A stretch of 64,000 bases of DNA. Origin: Peribacillus sp. FSL P2-0133 (GTDB taxonomy: Bacteria > Bacillota > Bacilli > Bacillales > DSM-1321). Below the pieces are notes generated by a model. It did no database searches, had not been told where the DNA came from, and saw only the letters and a program-made list of their open reading frames with translations. The translations under genes and the position numbers were made by a program. Numbering within the stretch: position 1 is the first letter of the stretch; each line of letters starts with the position of its first letter. Of the stretch, positions 45,450-53,874 are shown in pieces. The stretch covers positions 2,354,001-2,418,000 of the forward strand of contig NZ_CP150254.1 in NCBI RefSeq assembly GCF_037975445.1. Reading direction: 5' to 3'.

Positions 45450-46241
45450 ATGATCGATCTTTCTCAAGCTACCCCGGCTGAATTGCGCGCAATGATCCGC
45501 AACAATGAATTGATTAAGCCAACTGCTGGCATGGCTAACGGTTATGCACAAGCGAACTTAGCCATCTTAAAAAAAGAGCATGCTTTTGATTTTTTATTGT
45601 TTTGTCAGCGTAATCCTAAGTCTTGTCCACTTCTAGACGTAACAGAAATTGGTTCTCCTATTCCTAAATTTGCTGCTCAGTCTGGTGATATACGTACAGA
45701 TATTCCAAAATACCGGATATATAAATACGGTGAATTAATGGAAGAAGTAACGGATATTTCAGATTATTGGGAAGATGATATGGTTGGGTTTTTAATCGGT
45801 TGCAGCTTTACATTTGAACATGCCCTTTTAAACAACGATATTTCCATTCGTCATATTGAAGAGAACAGTAATGTACCGATGTATAAAACGAATATTTCAT
45901 GTGTTGAAGCAGGGATATTTCACGGGAAAATGGTAGCGAGCATGCGTCCGATTCCTCAGAAAGATGTGGTGCGGGCGGCTCAAGTTACATCGCGTTTTCC
46001 TGCTGTTCATGGTGGTCCAATCCATATTGGAGATCCGGAGGCGATTGGTGTTTCTAACATACAGCAACCTGATTTTGGTGATGCAGTAACGATTCGTGAA
46101 GGAGAAGTGCCGGTCTTCTGGGCTTGTGGAGTAACGCCTCAATCTATCGCAATGGAAACAAAACCGGCGATTATGATTACGCATGCACCAGGACATATGT
46201 TTATAACGGATATCCGTGATGAAAAATTAGGCGTTTTATAA
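45450..46241 (+). CDS. YcsI family protein (DUF1445, putative hydro-lyase)
   Basis: A 263-residue DUF1445 protein: ARMIRN-type RAMIRNNELIKPTAGMANGY at the start, DIRTDIPKYRIYK, CSFTFEHAL and the C-terminal TPQSIAMETKPAIMITHAPG match YcsI and the family that includes D-glutamate cyclase domains. The cyclase relation would fit: D-glutamate cyclase makes 5-oxo-D-proline, the product handled by this operon. AGGAGA lies before the ATG. Confidence 0.92.
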   Translation: MIDLSQATPAELRAMIRNNELIKPTAGMANGYAQANLAILKKEHAFDFLLFCQRNPKSCPLLDVTEIGSPIPKFAAQSGDIRTDIPKYRIYKYGELMEEVTDISDYWEDDMVGFLIGCSFTFEHALLNNDISIRHIEENSNVPMYKTNISCVEAGIFHGKMVASMRPIPQKDVVRAAQVTSRFPAVHGGPIHIGDPEAIGVSNIQQPDFGDAVTIREGEVPVFWACGVTPQSIAMETKPAIMITHAPGHMFITDIRDEKLGVL

Positions 46242-46268
46242 TATTACTAACAGAAAGAGTTGAGTTCT

Positions 46269-47027
46269 ATGCCGGAAAAGCTTTTGAATAAAACTACATG
46301 CATACTGTCTCCCTTAGGCGATTCCGCAATCGTGATTACATTTGGGAATGAAATTAAATACGACATTCACAAAAAAATTAAAATGTTTATGGATTTGCTT
46401 GAAGATGAACCTTTTGTTGGATTTATAGAATGTGTGCCGGCTTTTACAAATTTGACAGTTTTTTATGATCCTCTAGTTATCTATAAGAAACAAAAACAAA
46501 GCAATAATGATGAATTTATTTCCCCATATGAAGTGGTTCGTTCTATCATGGAAAGGAAACTACAGTGGTTAAAAGAAGATAAAAAGCTGACACACCGAAC
46601 TGTTTCTATTCCTGTATGTTATGGGGGGGAATATGGCCCGGATTTGGAATATGTAGCTCGTTATAATAATTTAACTACTGATGAAGTCATCCATATTCAT
46701 TCAAATGGTGAGTACTTAGCCTATATGATTGGATTTGCTCCAGGTTTTCCGTTTCTCGGTGGACTATCAGAAAAAATTGCAACACCTAGACGATCTTCTC
46801 CTAGAATGACCATACCAACAGGAGCAGTTGGAATTGCAGGTATGCAAACGGGTGTATATCCAATATCTACGCCAGGAGGGTGGCAATTAATTGGACAAAC
46901 GCCAACCAAACTATTCTTACCAGATGTTAATCCTCCAAGCCTATTACAAGCAGGAGACATTGTGAAATTCCATCCAATTTCTAATCAAGAGTATAATGAA
47001 ATTATTCTTAAGGAGGGGTTACAGTGA
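46269..47027 (+). CDS. pxpB: 5-oxoprolinase subunit B (KipI)
   Basis: A 252-residue KipI/allophanate hydrolase subunit 1 protein with GDSAIVITFGNEI, FTNLTVFYDP, the IGFAPGFPFLGGL block and GAVGIAGMQTGVYPISTPGG. The open frame begins with TTG at 46260, but ATG 46269 seems the likelier start. In B. subtilis KipI also inhibits sporulation kinase A. The stop overlaps the GTG of pxpC. Confidence 0.93.
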   Translation: MPEKLLNKTTCILSPLGDSAIVITFGNEIKYDIHKKIKMFMDLLEDEPFVGFIECVPAFTNLTVFYDPLVIYKKQKQSNNDEFISPYEVVRSIMERKLQWLKEDKKLTHRTVSIPVCYGGEYGPDLEYVARYNNLTTDEVIHIHSNGEYLAYMIGFAPGFPFLGGLSEKIATPRRSSPRMTIPTGAVGIAGMQTGVYPISTPGGWQLIGQTPTKLFLPDVNPPSLLQAGDIVKFHPISNQEYNEIILKEGLQ

Positions 47028-48013
47028 GCCTGCGTGTAATCAAACCGGGATTATTAACTAGTATTCAGGATCTTGGAAGAAAAGGGTTTCAGCAACATGG
47101 AGTGATTGTAAGCGGCGCAATGGATGCATATTCCCTAAGAATTGCCAATATGTTAGTTGGCAATAAAGAAAGTGAAGCGGCCATGGAAATTACGTTAATG
47201 GGTCCGACTCTTAAAATAGAAAAAAATTGCTTGATCGCGATAACAGGTGGAAATTTATCACCTACTATTGACAGTCAAGCTGTTCCAATGTGGAAGCCTG
47301 TTTATGTAAAAAAAGGCTCTATTCTTCGATTCGCGGGATGTAAATCAGGTTGTAGGACTTATTTGTCTGTAGCGGGAGGATACGCTATTTCTACAGTTAT
47401 GAATAGTAAAAGTACATATCTAAGAGGGGAAATTGGGGGCTATAAGGGAAGAGCATTAAAAGTAGATGATGTTGTGGATTTTAATGAAACTTCTACGATT
47501 CTAGATAACCGGGAGTTTAAAGAAGCGTTTATCGCTCCAAAGTGGTTTGTCAATGAAAAGGAGTTTATGCCAAGTCGCATGCCAGTTATTCGTTTCATAG
47601 ATGGAAGCCAGTACGATTATTTTACGGACTCTAGTAAAGTTAGTTTTGCAGAGAATTTGTTTAAAGTTTCAAACCAATCTGATCGTATGGGCTATAGAAT
47701 ATCAGGTCCTTTGTTAGAGTTACAGGATAAAAGGGAGCTATTGTCTGAAGCAGTAACTAACGGGTCTGTTCAAGTTCCTCCTGATGGAAACCCTATTATT
47801 CTTCTTGCGGATAGCCAAACAACGGGAGGGTATCCTAAGATAGCTCAAGTGATTACTGCAGATTTACCATTAATTGCTCAGGTCAAACCAGGGGAATCTA
47901 TTCAATTTTCACGAGTAACCTTAAAAGAAGCCGAGCAGCATTTCCTTCAAAAAGAACAACAATTAAAAGATTTAAAGGTTTCGATTTCATTATTTCTAAA
48001 AAACAGCATGTAA
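47024..48013 (+). CDS. pxpC: 5-oxoprolinase subunit C (KipA)
   Basis: A 329-residue biotin-dependent-carboxyltransferase-like (KipA) protein: VIKPGLLTSIQDLGRKGFQQ, GAMDAYSLRIANMLVGN, SQSDRMGYRISGP-like NQSDRMGYRISGP and ADSQTTGGYPKIAQVI. GTG start, GTGA overlap with pxpB, AAGGAGGGG upstream. Last gene of the operon; a kipR homologue does not follow. Confidence 0.93.
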   Translation: MSLRVIKPGLLTSIQDLGRKGFQQHGVIVSGAMDAYSLRIANMLVGNKESEAAMEITLMGPTLKIEKNCLIAITGGNLSPTIDSQAVPMWKPVYVKKGSILRFAGCKSGCRTYLSVAGGYAISTVMNSKSTYLRGEIGGYKGRALKVDDVVDFNETSTILDNREFKEAFIAPKWFVNEKEFMPSRMPVIRFIDGSQYDYFTDSSKVSFAENLFKVSNQSDRMGYRISGPLLELQDKRELLSEAVTNGSVQVPPDGNPIILLADSQTTGGYPKIAQVITADLPLIAQVKPGESIQFSRVTLKEAEQHFLQKEQQLKDLKVSISLFLKNSM

Positions 48014-48017
48014 TATA

Positions 48018-48080
48018 GTTACTTCATCAAGAAGTAACAAAAGGAAGAGAGTACTCTTATTAAAAGGGTACTTTCTTTTT
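48018..48080 (+). terminator. Two hairpins ending the pxp operon
   Basis: GTTACTT/AAGTAAC (48018-48038), then AGAGTAC/GGTACTTT-type stem ending in seven T near 48080. Confidence 0.7.
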
Positions 48081-48619
48081 TTGTTAATACATAATAAGTG
48101 AAAGATGGAGCCTCTATTTATTTTCTTTATTCAAGGCAGTTTTTCAAATAAATTGTTGCTTTATTTTACCTTAATACTTGATGGCTGATGTGACTCCAAC
48201 AAGTATTTTCTTTAATGACTGTATCAAGAATTACTTTATCTTGCATTTAAGCTTAGTATTAACCGTTGAATTTCTATGTGGATTTTTATCGCTCCTATCT
48301 GATTAAATGTTTCGATCTATCAGAATTCTCTATCCCATTTTACTATGTATGTGCAGTTCTTCTTTCAGTCAATAAAAATCTTGAATACTAATATCTTTTT
48401 GTGAGATTATGTCTCAATAATTTCACCTCTATATACTTATTTTCATTAAAAAACATTTGTTTTCGGTAATCGATTTTATCATATGCAAAGACTGCAAAAA
48501 CAACAAACATCCCTTAATCATACTAACATCTAGAAAAACTTCCATCAGCATTCCACCATTGCAAAATAAAATATAAAAACTGGAAAAGAGAAAACTTGAA
48601 CATTGAAATATAGTACAGG
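48081..48619. other. Non-coding stretch before the nitrate cluster
   Basis: Very A/T-rich, stop codons in all frames, nothing recognisable. Confidence 0.5.
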
Positions 48620-48648
48620 CAGTTCTGCACATCAGAACTGTTTTTTTT
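48620..48648 (+). terminator. Intrinsic terminator or leader attenuator before the cytochrome b gene
   Basis: CAGTTCTG CACAT CAGAACTG and eight T. No gene ends just upstream, so it may end read-through from the pxp operon, a small RNA, or a leader transcript. Confidence 0.6.
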
Positions 48649-48659
48649 ATTTTAAAAGA

Positions 48660-48695
48660 TAGGGGAATTTTCCCCTTAGGATAGGGAAGTCCCCC
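48660..48695. promoter_or_regulatory. NreC-like binding sites upstream of the nitrate reductase operon
   Basis: TAGGGGAATTTTCCCCTTA (48660-48678) and TAGGG AAGT CCCCC (48682-48695). The second fits the TAGGG-N4-CCCTA palindrome known for NreC of Staphylococcus carnosus except at its last two bases. The sites lie 70-105 bases before the start of the cytochrome b gene, and an NreC-like regulator is encoded in the cluster. Confidence 0.5.
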
Positions 48696-48764
48696 GATAT
48701 GGAACAATCGGGAAAGATCTTACAATTAGAGTATGGTAATTGTTTGTAATAAGGAGGAATAGTA

Positions 48765-49847
48765 ATGCAGGCAAAAGTCGCAGTAAATCAAAAAACAGGC
48801 AAATCAATTGATAATGCTTTTGCATCACATTTTGCTAAGTCTATGTTTCTAGCAGTTTGCGGACTTGTATTCTTATCGTTTATTGGTACGAGAATGTTTA
48901 CACACGTAGATTTAAACCTTTATGGCTATATGATGGGGACGATTATTTTTATTGGGGGGTTCTTTTACAGGTTTATCGCATGGGGAGAAAGGCCGCCAAC
49001 AAAGGTTTTTATAAAAAAAGGCATCAAACTGATATTTAGAAAATCAACGCCTAAAACATCAGTTGAACATTTAGCAACATACAATTTCATCTGGAATAGG
49101 GGAATTTACCGATGGACTCAGCACGTTCTAATCGGATGGGGATGTATCCTTTCCTGCTTCGTGACATTCCCTCTAGTATTTGGATGGATGTACTTTACCA
49201 TGGACGACAATGGCTACTACAACATCATCGCAATGGGGATCCAGGTAATAACAGTACCAGCTGATGGGATCATTGCGAACTTATCATATAACGCTCTGAA
49301 CATTACAGCTGTGATGGTCATTGCCGGAGTATGCATGGCTCTTTACCGCCGCTTGAAAAATATGCAGGCAAGAGCAGAACAAAAATTCATGTATGACTTT
49401 CTTCCACTATATATGCTGTTATTAGTCAGCATTACAGGATTGGCACTAACGTTTTTGAACATCTTTTTGCACGGTGCAGGACAGCCAGCCATGTCCCTGA
49501 TTCACCAGTGGTCAGTCATTATTACATTGATTTATCTTCCGTTCGGAAAACTTGCTCACATACCTTTCCGCCCACTGAGTGTATTTGCCAGAAACTACAG
49601 AGAGCATTATGCGGAACAATCCATGAAAGAATGCAAAGTTTGCGGTAATGAGTTTGTTTCAACAGAACAATCAAAAGATGTCATAGAGGTTCTCGGTAAG
49701 AATGAAATAGAATTTCAAACTAAGGATGGCCACCATCTCGCCGAAATGTGCCTACCTTGCCGAAGAAAATACCGGATTGCCCAATTTTCCGGATTTCCTA
49801 TCCACGAGGTAAAAGTTAAGGAGGCTAACCAGAATGCAAAGGGATAA
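48765..49847 (+). CDS. Membrane cytochrome b (NarI-like) with C-terminal CxxC zinc-ribbon-like tail
   Basis: A 360-residue protein with five or six membrane helices. His residues suited to b-heme ligation lie in GIYRWTQHVLIGWG, LNIFLHGAG, SLIHQWSVI and GKLAHIPFRPL, as in NarI-type subunits. A soluble tail of about 75 residues carries CKVCGNEF and MCLPCRRKY, a four-Cys pair likely to bind a metal. It would take electrons from menaquinol and hand them to the Rieske or ferredoxin subunit. AAGGAGG eight bases before the ATG. First gene of the operon; it overlaps the reductase gene by 14 bases. Confidence 0.82.
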   Translation: MQAKVAVNQKTGKSIDNAFASHFAKSMFLAVCGLVFLSFIGTRMFTHVDLNLYGYMMGTIIFIGGFFYRFIAWGERPPTKVFIKKGIKLIFRKSTPKTSVEHLATYNFIWNRGIYRWTQHVLIGWGCILSCFVTFPLVFGWMYFTMDDNGYYNIIAMGIQVITVPADGIIANLSYNALNITAVMVIAGVCMALYRRLKNMQARAEQKFMYDFLPLYMLLLVSITGLALTFLNIFLHGAGQPAMSLIHQWSVIITLIYLPFGKLAHIPFRPLSVFARNYREHYAEQSMKECKVCGNEFVSTEQSKDVIEVLGKNEIEFQTKDGHHLAEMCLPCRRKYRIAQFSGFPIHEVKVKEANQNAKG

Positions 49848-52002
49848 GTTTTTTAAAGATGTAGAGAATTTGTTACACCCTAATGAAACATTGGTTAAAA
49901 CGCATTGTGCATATTGTGGAATGCAGTGCGGAATGAATTTAAGGGTAAATAGAGCGACAAATAAAATCATTGGGGTTGAACCACGTTATGACTGGCCCGT
50001 AACTGTTGGGAAAATGTGTCCAAAAGGGGTTACAGCTTACCAGCAGACGAACCATGATGATCGCATTTTAACACCGCTTATTCGTGATGATGCATCATTA
50101 AAGGGAACAAAGGAAGGTTTCCGAGAAGCCAGCTGGGATGAAGCATATGATTTAATCGCGAAAAAATTCAGTGAGCTTCAAAAAAAATATGGAAAAGATT
50201 CATTATCCGTTTTCAGCGGCGTATCAATGACGAATGAAAAATGTTATTTAACAGGGAAATTTGCACGTGTGGCTCTTGGCACGCGCTACATTGACTATAA
50301 TGGCCGATTCTGCATGTCTAGTGCGGCCGGGGGATTCCTTCGTTCTTTCGGCGTAGATAGAGGTTCAACATTACCCTGGACAGATATTCATGAAACTGAT
50401 TGCTTATTTCTTGCAGGAAGCAACACAGCAGAATGCCATCCAACTTCTATGTTCAGAGTCTGGAACGTTCAAGAAAGAGGCGGTTACATTATCGTGGCGG
50501 ATCCCCGCGAAACGCCTGTTGCGAGAAGAGCGGATGTTCATCTTGACTTGAAACCGGGAACGGACCTTGCCCTTGCTAATGGAATCTTAAATGAATTAAT
50601 TCAAAATGGTTATGCTGATGAAGAATTTATTAATAATCATACAAATGGATTTGAAGAAACAAAAGAGCTTGTAAAAGATTTTACGCCGGAATATACGAGT
50701 GAGCTTACAGGTGTTGCACCGGAAAAGATCATTCGCGCAGCAGAGATTTATGGAAGATCACCGAATGCAGTTGTCATGTTTGCCCGTGGAATTGAACAGC
50801 AGCATAAGGGCGTTGACAATGTATCTGGATATACAAACATGGCGCTTGTAACAGGTAAGATTGGCCGTCCGAAGTCTGGTGTAGCAACTTTCACTGGTCA
50901 AGGAAACGGGCAGGGTGGACGCGAGCATGGTCAGAAAGCGGATTTATTGCCAGGATACCGGAAAATTACGAATCCTGAACATGTGGAAGAAGTTTGTAAC
51001 GTATGGAATATCACTCCGGAAGAAATGCCTAAGCCTGGTGTTTCGGCTTACGAAATGTTTGAACTGATGGAGCAAAAAACGATTCGCGGATTATATCTGC
51101 TATGTTCTAATCCTGCAGTATCTGCGCCTAACCTGAATTTTGTCAGAAGGGCGATGAAAAACCTGGATTTTATGCTGTGTTCGGATTTCTATCTTTCTGA
51201 ATCAGCAGAGTTTGCGGATGTGATCCTGCCGTCCGTAACGTGGTCAGAAGATGAAGGAACAGTTACAAACCTTGAAGGGCGAATTATTAAGATAAATAAG
51301 GCACAAGAACCAATCGGAAAATCTAAGCCCGATTGGCAAATACAAGTAGAGCTTGCAGAACGTCTTGGGAGAGGAAGATATTTTTCCCATTTGAAAACTG
51401 CAAAAGATGTGGCAGATGAATTCAGACTGGCCAGTAAAGGCGGAAATGCCGATTATTACGGCGCCACATGGGATAAGATTGACAAACAGGACGGGGTATT
51501 TTGGCCTTGTAAGGATGCAAATGACAAGGGAACGCCGCATATGTTCTTGGATAAAAAATTCTATCACGCAGACGGTAAAGCGAAAATTTGTGCACTTCCT
51601 TACCGTCCCCCTGCTGAGGAGCCAGATGAAAAATATCCGCTTCGTTTAACAACTGGACGTGTCGTTTACCACTATCTATCAGGGAACCAGACGAGAAGAA
51701 TTCAGTTCCTTCGTGATATGTGTCCGGAACCTTACGTGGAAGTACATCCGGATACAGCAAAAAAATACAATATGGACCATGAGGATAAGGTCCGCCTGTA
51801 TACCCGAAGAGGTGAGGCAATCTATAAAGTGAAAATTACAGAAGCAATTCGTGAAGACACTGTATTTGTTCCATACCACTTTGGGCACGAGCAATCTATC
51901 AATCTATTAACCATTGCAGCGCTTGATCCAATGTCCCGTATGCCGGAATTTAAGGTCTGTGCAGCCCAAATGGAAAAAGTCGAAATAAAGAAGGTGCAAT
52001 AA
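49834..52002 (+). CDS. Molybdopterin nitrate reductase, NasC/NarB type, catalytic subunit
   Basis: A 722-residue bis-MGD oxidoreductase. The N-terminal [4Fe-4S] ligands are CAYCGMQCGM and, 27 residues on, CPKG. The Mo-ligand Cys lies in DYNGRFCMSSAAGGFLRSFG, the pattern of Nas/Nap nitrate reductases rather than formate dehydrogenase (which has Cys/SeCys in another context). The end RLTTGRVVYHYLSGNQTRRI and VFVPYHFG is the MGD-binding dipeptide domain. There is no Tat signal, so the enzyme is cytoplasmic. B. subtilis NasC is similar in length but works with NasB; no NasB-type flavoprotein is here. Nitrate is inferred as substrate, supported by narK and NreA-like neighbours. Confidence 0.88.
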   Translation: MQRDKFFKDVENLLHPNETLVKTHCAYCGMQCGMNLRVNRATNKIIGVEPRYDWPVTVGKMCPKGVTAYQQTNHDDRILTPLIRDDASLKGTKEGFREASWDEAYDLIAKKFSELQKKYGKDSLSVFSGVSMTNEKCYLTGKFARVALGTRYIDYNGRFCMSSAAGGFLRSFGVDRGSTLPWTDIHETDCLFLAGSNTAECHPTSMFRVWNVQERGGYIIVADPRETPVARRADVHLDLKPGTDLALANGILNELIQNGYADEEFINNHTNGFEETKELVKDFTPEYTSELTGVAPEKIIRAAEIYGRSPNAVVMFARGIEQQHKGVDNVSGYTNMALVTGKIGRPKSGVATFTGQGNGQGGREHGQKADLLPGYRKITNPEHVEEVCNVWNITPEEMPKPGVSAYEMFELMEQKTIRGLYLLCSNPAVSAPNLNFVRRAMKNLDFMLCSDFYLSESAEFADVILPSVTWSEDEGTVTNLEGRIIKINKAQEPIGKSKPDWQIQVELAERLGRGRYFSHLKTAKDVADEFRLASKGGNADYYGATWDKIDKQDGVFWPCKDANDKGTPHMFLDKKFYHADGKAKICALPYRPPAEEPDEKYPLRLTTGRVVYHYLSGNQTRRIQFLRDMCPEPYVEVHPDTAKKYNMDHEDKVRLYTRRGEAIYKVKITEAIREDTVFVPYHFGHEQSINLLTIAALDPMSRMPEFKVCAAQMEKVEIKKVQ

Positions 52003-52563
52003 ATGAAAAAGAGGCTCTACTTAGAACTTGAAAACTGCATAGGATGCAGGTCATGTCTAGCGGCTTGTACACAATGCGGAGGGCATGAAGAGCGGAACAG
52101 AAACTATGTATATGATGTAAACCCTCTGGTCAATCGGCAAACGATGCCTCTTATGTGCCTTCATTGCGTAAATCCTGCCTGTGCAAGGAGTTGTCCGGCC
52201 CAGGCAATCCAAATCCATGAGACAGGGGCCGTGTTATCAGCACTCGTTGAAAAATGTATCGGCTGCCAAAATTGTACGATTGCTTGCCCATATGGAATAC
52301 CGAAATTTGATACTGAACAAAACTTAATGTACAAATGCGATTTATGTATCGACCGGACAAAAGACAGTATCCCGCCAATGTGTGCAAGTGTTTGCCCATC
52401 CAATACACTTCAATGGTTGACAGATGAAGAAATTGAAAATAAGAGAAAACAATTTAATCTAGATAATGGAAAATGGGTGACTAGCCTTCCTTATCTTGAA
52501 AGTGAAACGAACGTTAAGGTAAATCTCCCAGGTATTTTACAGGGGATAACCAAGCTATATTAG
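52003..52563 (+). CDS. Four-cluster [4Fe-4S] ferredoxin subunit (DmsB/NrfC-like)
   Basis: A 186-residue electron-transfer protein with four Cys groups: CIGCRSCLAAC, CLHCVNPACARSC, CIGCQNCTIAC and CDLC with CASVC, as in DmsB, NrfC and FdnH subunits. It would wire the membrane cytochrome/Rieske part to the molybdenum enzyme. No signal peptide or membrane anchor, so it is cytoplasmic together with the reductase. Its ATG directly follows the reductase stop. Confidence 0.92.
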   Translation: MKKRLYLELENCIGCRSCLAACTQCGGHEERNRNYVYDVNPLVNRQTMPLMCLHCVNPACARSCPAQAIQIHETGAVLSALVEKCIGCQNCTIACPYGIPKFDTEQNLMYKCDLCIDRTKDSIPPMCASVCPSNTLQWLTDEEIENKRKQFNLDNGKWVTSLPYLESETNVKVNLPGILQGITKLY

Positions 52564-52574
52564 GAGGGATTAAG

Positions 52575-53102
52575 ATGCCGTCAGATAAAAATAATAAAAT
52601 TCCCTTTAATGAAGATAATTACACTCATAATATTGAACGGAATAATGAAAGAAAGCTTGACAGACGTGGGTTCATGAAAACATTGGTGGGTGCTGCTGGC
52701 GTATTCGCCATTTCCTCCCTCCCTTGGGGGGCGGTAGCGGCTAAAGAATTGATGGGGCTTGGGGAGAAGGAGTATCCTCACAAAAAAATCACAGATGTAA
52801 GCAAACTTGCAATTGGTGACGCAAAGAATTTTAAATTTCCAGGTGATCATGATGATGCCATTTTGATCAGATTGTCAGAAAAGAAATACGTAGCATACCA
52901 AAATGCATGCACACATCTTCGCTGCCCAGTTTTCTGGGTGAAGGAAGAGGGCGAGATGATCTGCCCTTGCCATCATGGGAAATTTGATGTTGAAACAGGT
53001 GTTCCGACTGCAGGGCCGCCAAGAAGGCCGCTGCCTGAGATTCAGGTGAAAGTGGAAAATGGGGCGGTATACGCAGTAAGGGTGAAGCGTTATGAAGTTT
53101 AA
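52575..53102 (+). CDS. Rieske [2Fe-2S] protein with Tat signal
   Basis: A 175-residue protein. A twin-arginine signal (LDRRGFMKTLVGAAGVFAIS) starts near residue 28, after an unusually long hydrophilic leader. The Rieske cluster motifs are CTHLRC and CPCHHG, in the usual spacing. Export by Tat places it on the outer face, as in bc-type complexes, and probably anchored by the uncleaved signal helix. It is encoded between the ferredoxin and a small membrane protein. It may form, with the cytochrome b, a quinol-oxidising module. Confidence 0.92.
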   Translation: MPSDKNNKIPFNEDNYTHNIERNNERKLDRRGFMKTLVGAAGVFAISSLPWGAVAAKELMGLGEKEYPHKKITDVSKLAIGDAKNFKFPGDHDDAILIRLSEKKYVAYQNACTHLRCPVFWVKEEGEMICPCHHGKFDVETGVPTAGPPRRPLPEIQVKVENGAVYAVRVKRYEV

Positions 53103-53283
53103 GTTTATCGGTGTCGCGTTGCTTTGTGCCTTCTTGATGATGAATATTGTATTTACCCAATTCATGGTTCACCAATTTTATTATGAAAATTATGTAAATG
53201 TTTTAATATTTGGGGGATTGAACATAGTGGTGTTTCCCTTAGCGTTATTTACTTATAAAAAAACGAAAAACGAAAAGGCGTGA
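53092..53283 (+). CDS. Small two-helix membrane protein, 63 aa
   Basis: Two hydrophobic helices (FIGVALLCAFLMMNIVFTQF and YVNVLIFGGLNIVVFPLALF) with a lysine-rich tail. The ATG overlaps the end of the Rieske gene by 11 bases and its stop overlaps the next start (GTGA). Unknown family; likely a small subunit or assembly partner of the membrane complex, by position only. Confidence 0.7.
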   Translation: MKFKFIGVALLCAFLMMNIVFTQFMVHQFYYENYVNVLIFGGLNIVVFPLALFTYKKTKNEKA

Positions 53284-53600
53284 ATCAAATGAACAGTGAA
53301 ACATACTTTGATTTTTGTTTTGTAAAAGAAGCATCTGGAAATTTTGCTGCTGAAATCGATAAGCTCCTTTCAGACCTTTTTAAAGATGTCCGTCTTAACT
53401 GGTATTTAGATGAAAAGTCAATAGATGGGGCCGATATTGTAGTTGCCGAAGTAAAGGGAATGAGCAATTGGGAGTCTGTAGTGGAAACAATTGAATTTAT
53501 CGAGAATCATGCAGAAGATACATTCTGGGAATATTTGCAGGGTTTTCAAATGAATGTTTACACGGCAAAGAGAGGATGCAATACCTGTGGAACACATTAA
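53280..53600 (+). CDS. Unknown protein with C-terminal CxxC, 106 aa
   Basis: An acidic, soluble protein (LSDLFKDVRLNWYLDEKSID; ENHAEDTFWEYLQGF) ending in RGCNTCGTH. GTG 53280 overlaps the previous stop; ATG 53289 is an alternative. Family not recognised. The terminal CxxC could bind a metal or take part in thiol exchange. Its tight packing inside the operon points to a role in maturation or electron transfer of the nitrate reductase. Confidence 0.7.
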   Translation: MNQMNSETYFDFCFVKEASGNFAAEIDKLLSDLFKDVRLNWYLDEKSIDGADIVVAEVKGMSNWESVVETIEFIENHAEDTFWEYLQGFQMNVYTAKRGCNTCGTH

Positions 53601-53874
53601 AATAGAAGATATACAACCATTAATATCGGAAAAAGCAAGTGTAGCCATCTTAGATGATGATGGCCAGGGTAAAGCTCCTTTCGTTTCTAAAACGATTGTT
53701 AAGGTGGAGCTTTGTCCTGACATGACACATCTACGGATATATTTTGACCACCATAATTTTTTCGCTGTCCCTTTGGCATGCAATATGGCTAAAAACAAAA
53801 ATGAGTGGTCAGCTTTTGACGAAAGCACAGGGTTACAATATGTAATTAGAAGAGAGTGTGATCAGAATGATTAG
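53587..53874 (+). CDS. Unknown small protein, 95 aa
   Basis: GTG 53587 (AGAGG upstream, overlapping the previous gene by 14 bases) opens VEHIKIEDIQPLISEKASVA and continues to CDQND. Mostly beta-like, no membrane segment. Not recognised. It overlaps the narK start by a few bases, so translation of the whole group is chained. Confidence 0.65.
   Translation: MEHIKIEDIQPLISEKASVAILDDDGQGKAPFVSKTIVKVELCPDMTHLRIYFDHHNFFAVPLACNMAKNKNEWSAFDESTGLQYVIRRECDQND

Noticed and set aside
48429..48707. 92-residue minus-strand frame before the nitrate operon
   Set aside because: Covers the hairpin, T-run and palindromes of the control region and has no good start.
48700..48764. FNR-type box (TGTGA-N6-TCACA) before the cytochrome b gene
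   Set aside because: No acceptable match; control by an NreC-like regulator is better supported.
51422..51820. 132-residue open frame antisense to the nitrate reductase
   Set aside because: Shadow of the strongly conserved reductase C-terminus; no ribosome binding site or family likeness.
49834..52002. Formate dehydrogenase as the identity of the molybdenum enzyme
   Set aside because: The Mo-ligand context NGRFCMSSA and the neighbouring narK and NreA-like genes fit nitrate reductase; there is no formate transporter or FdhD/selenocysteine signal.
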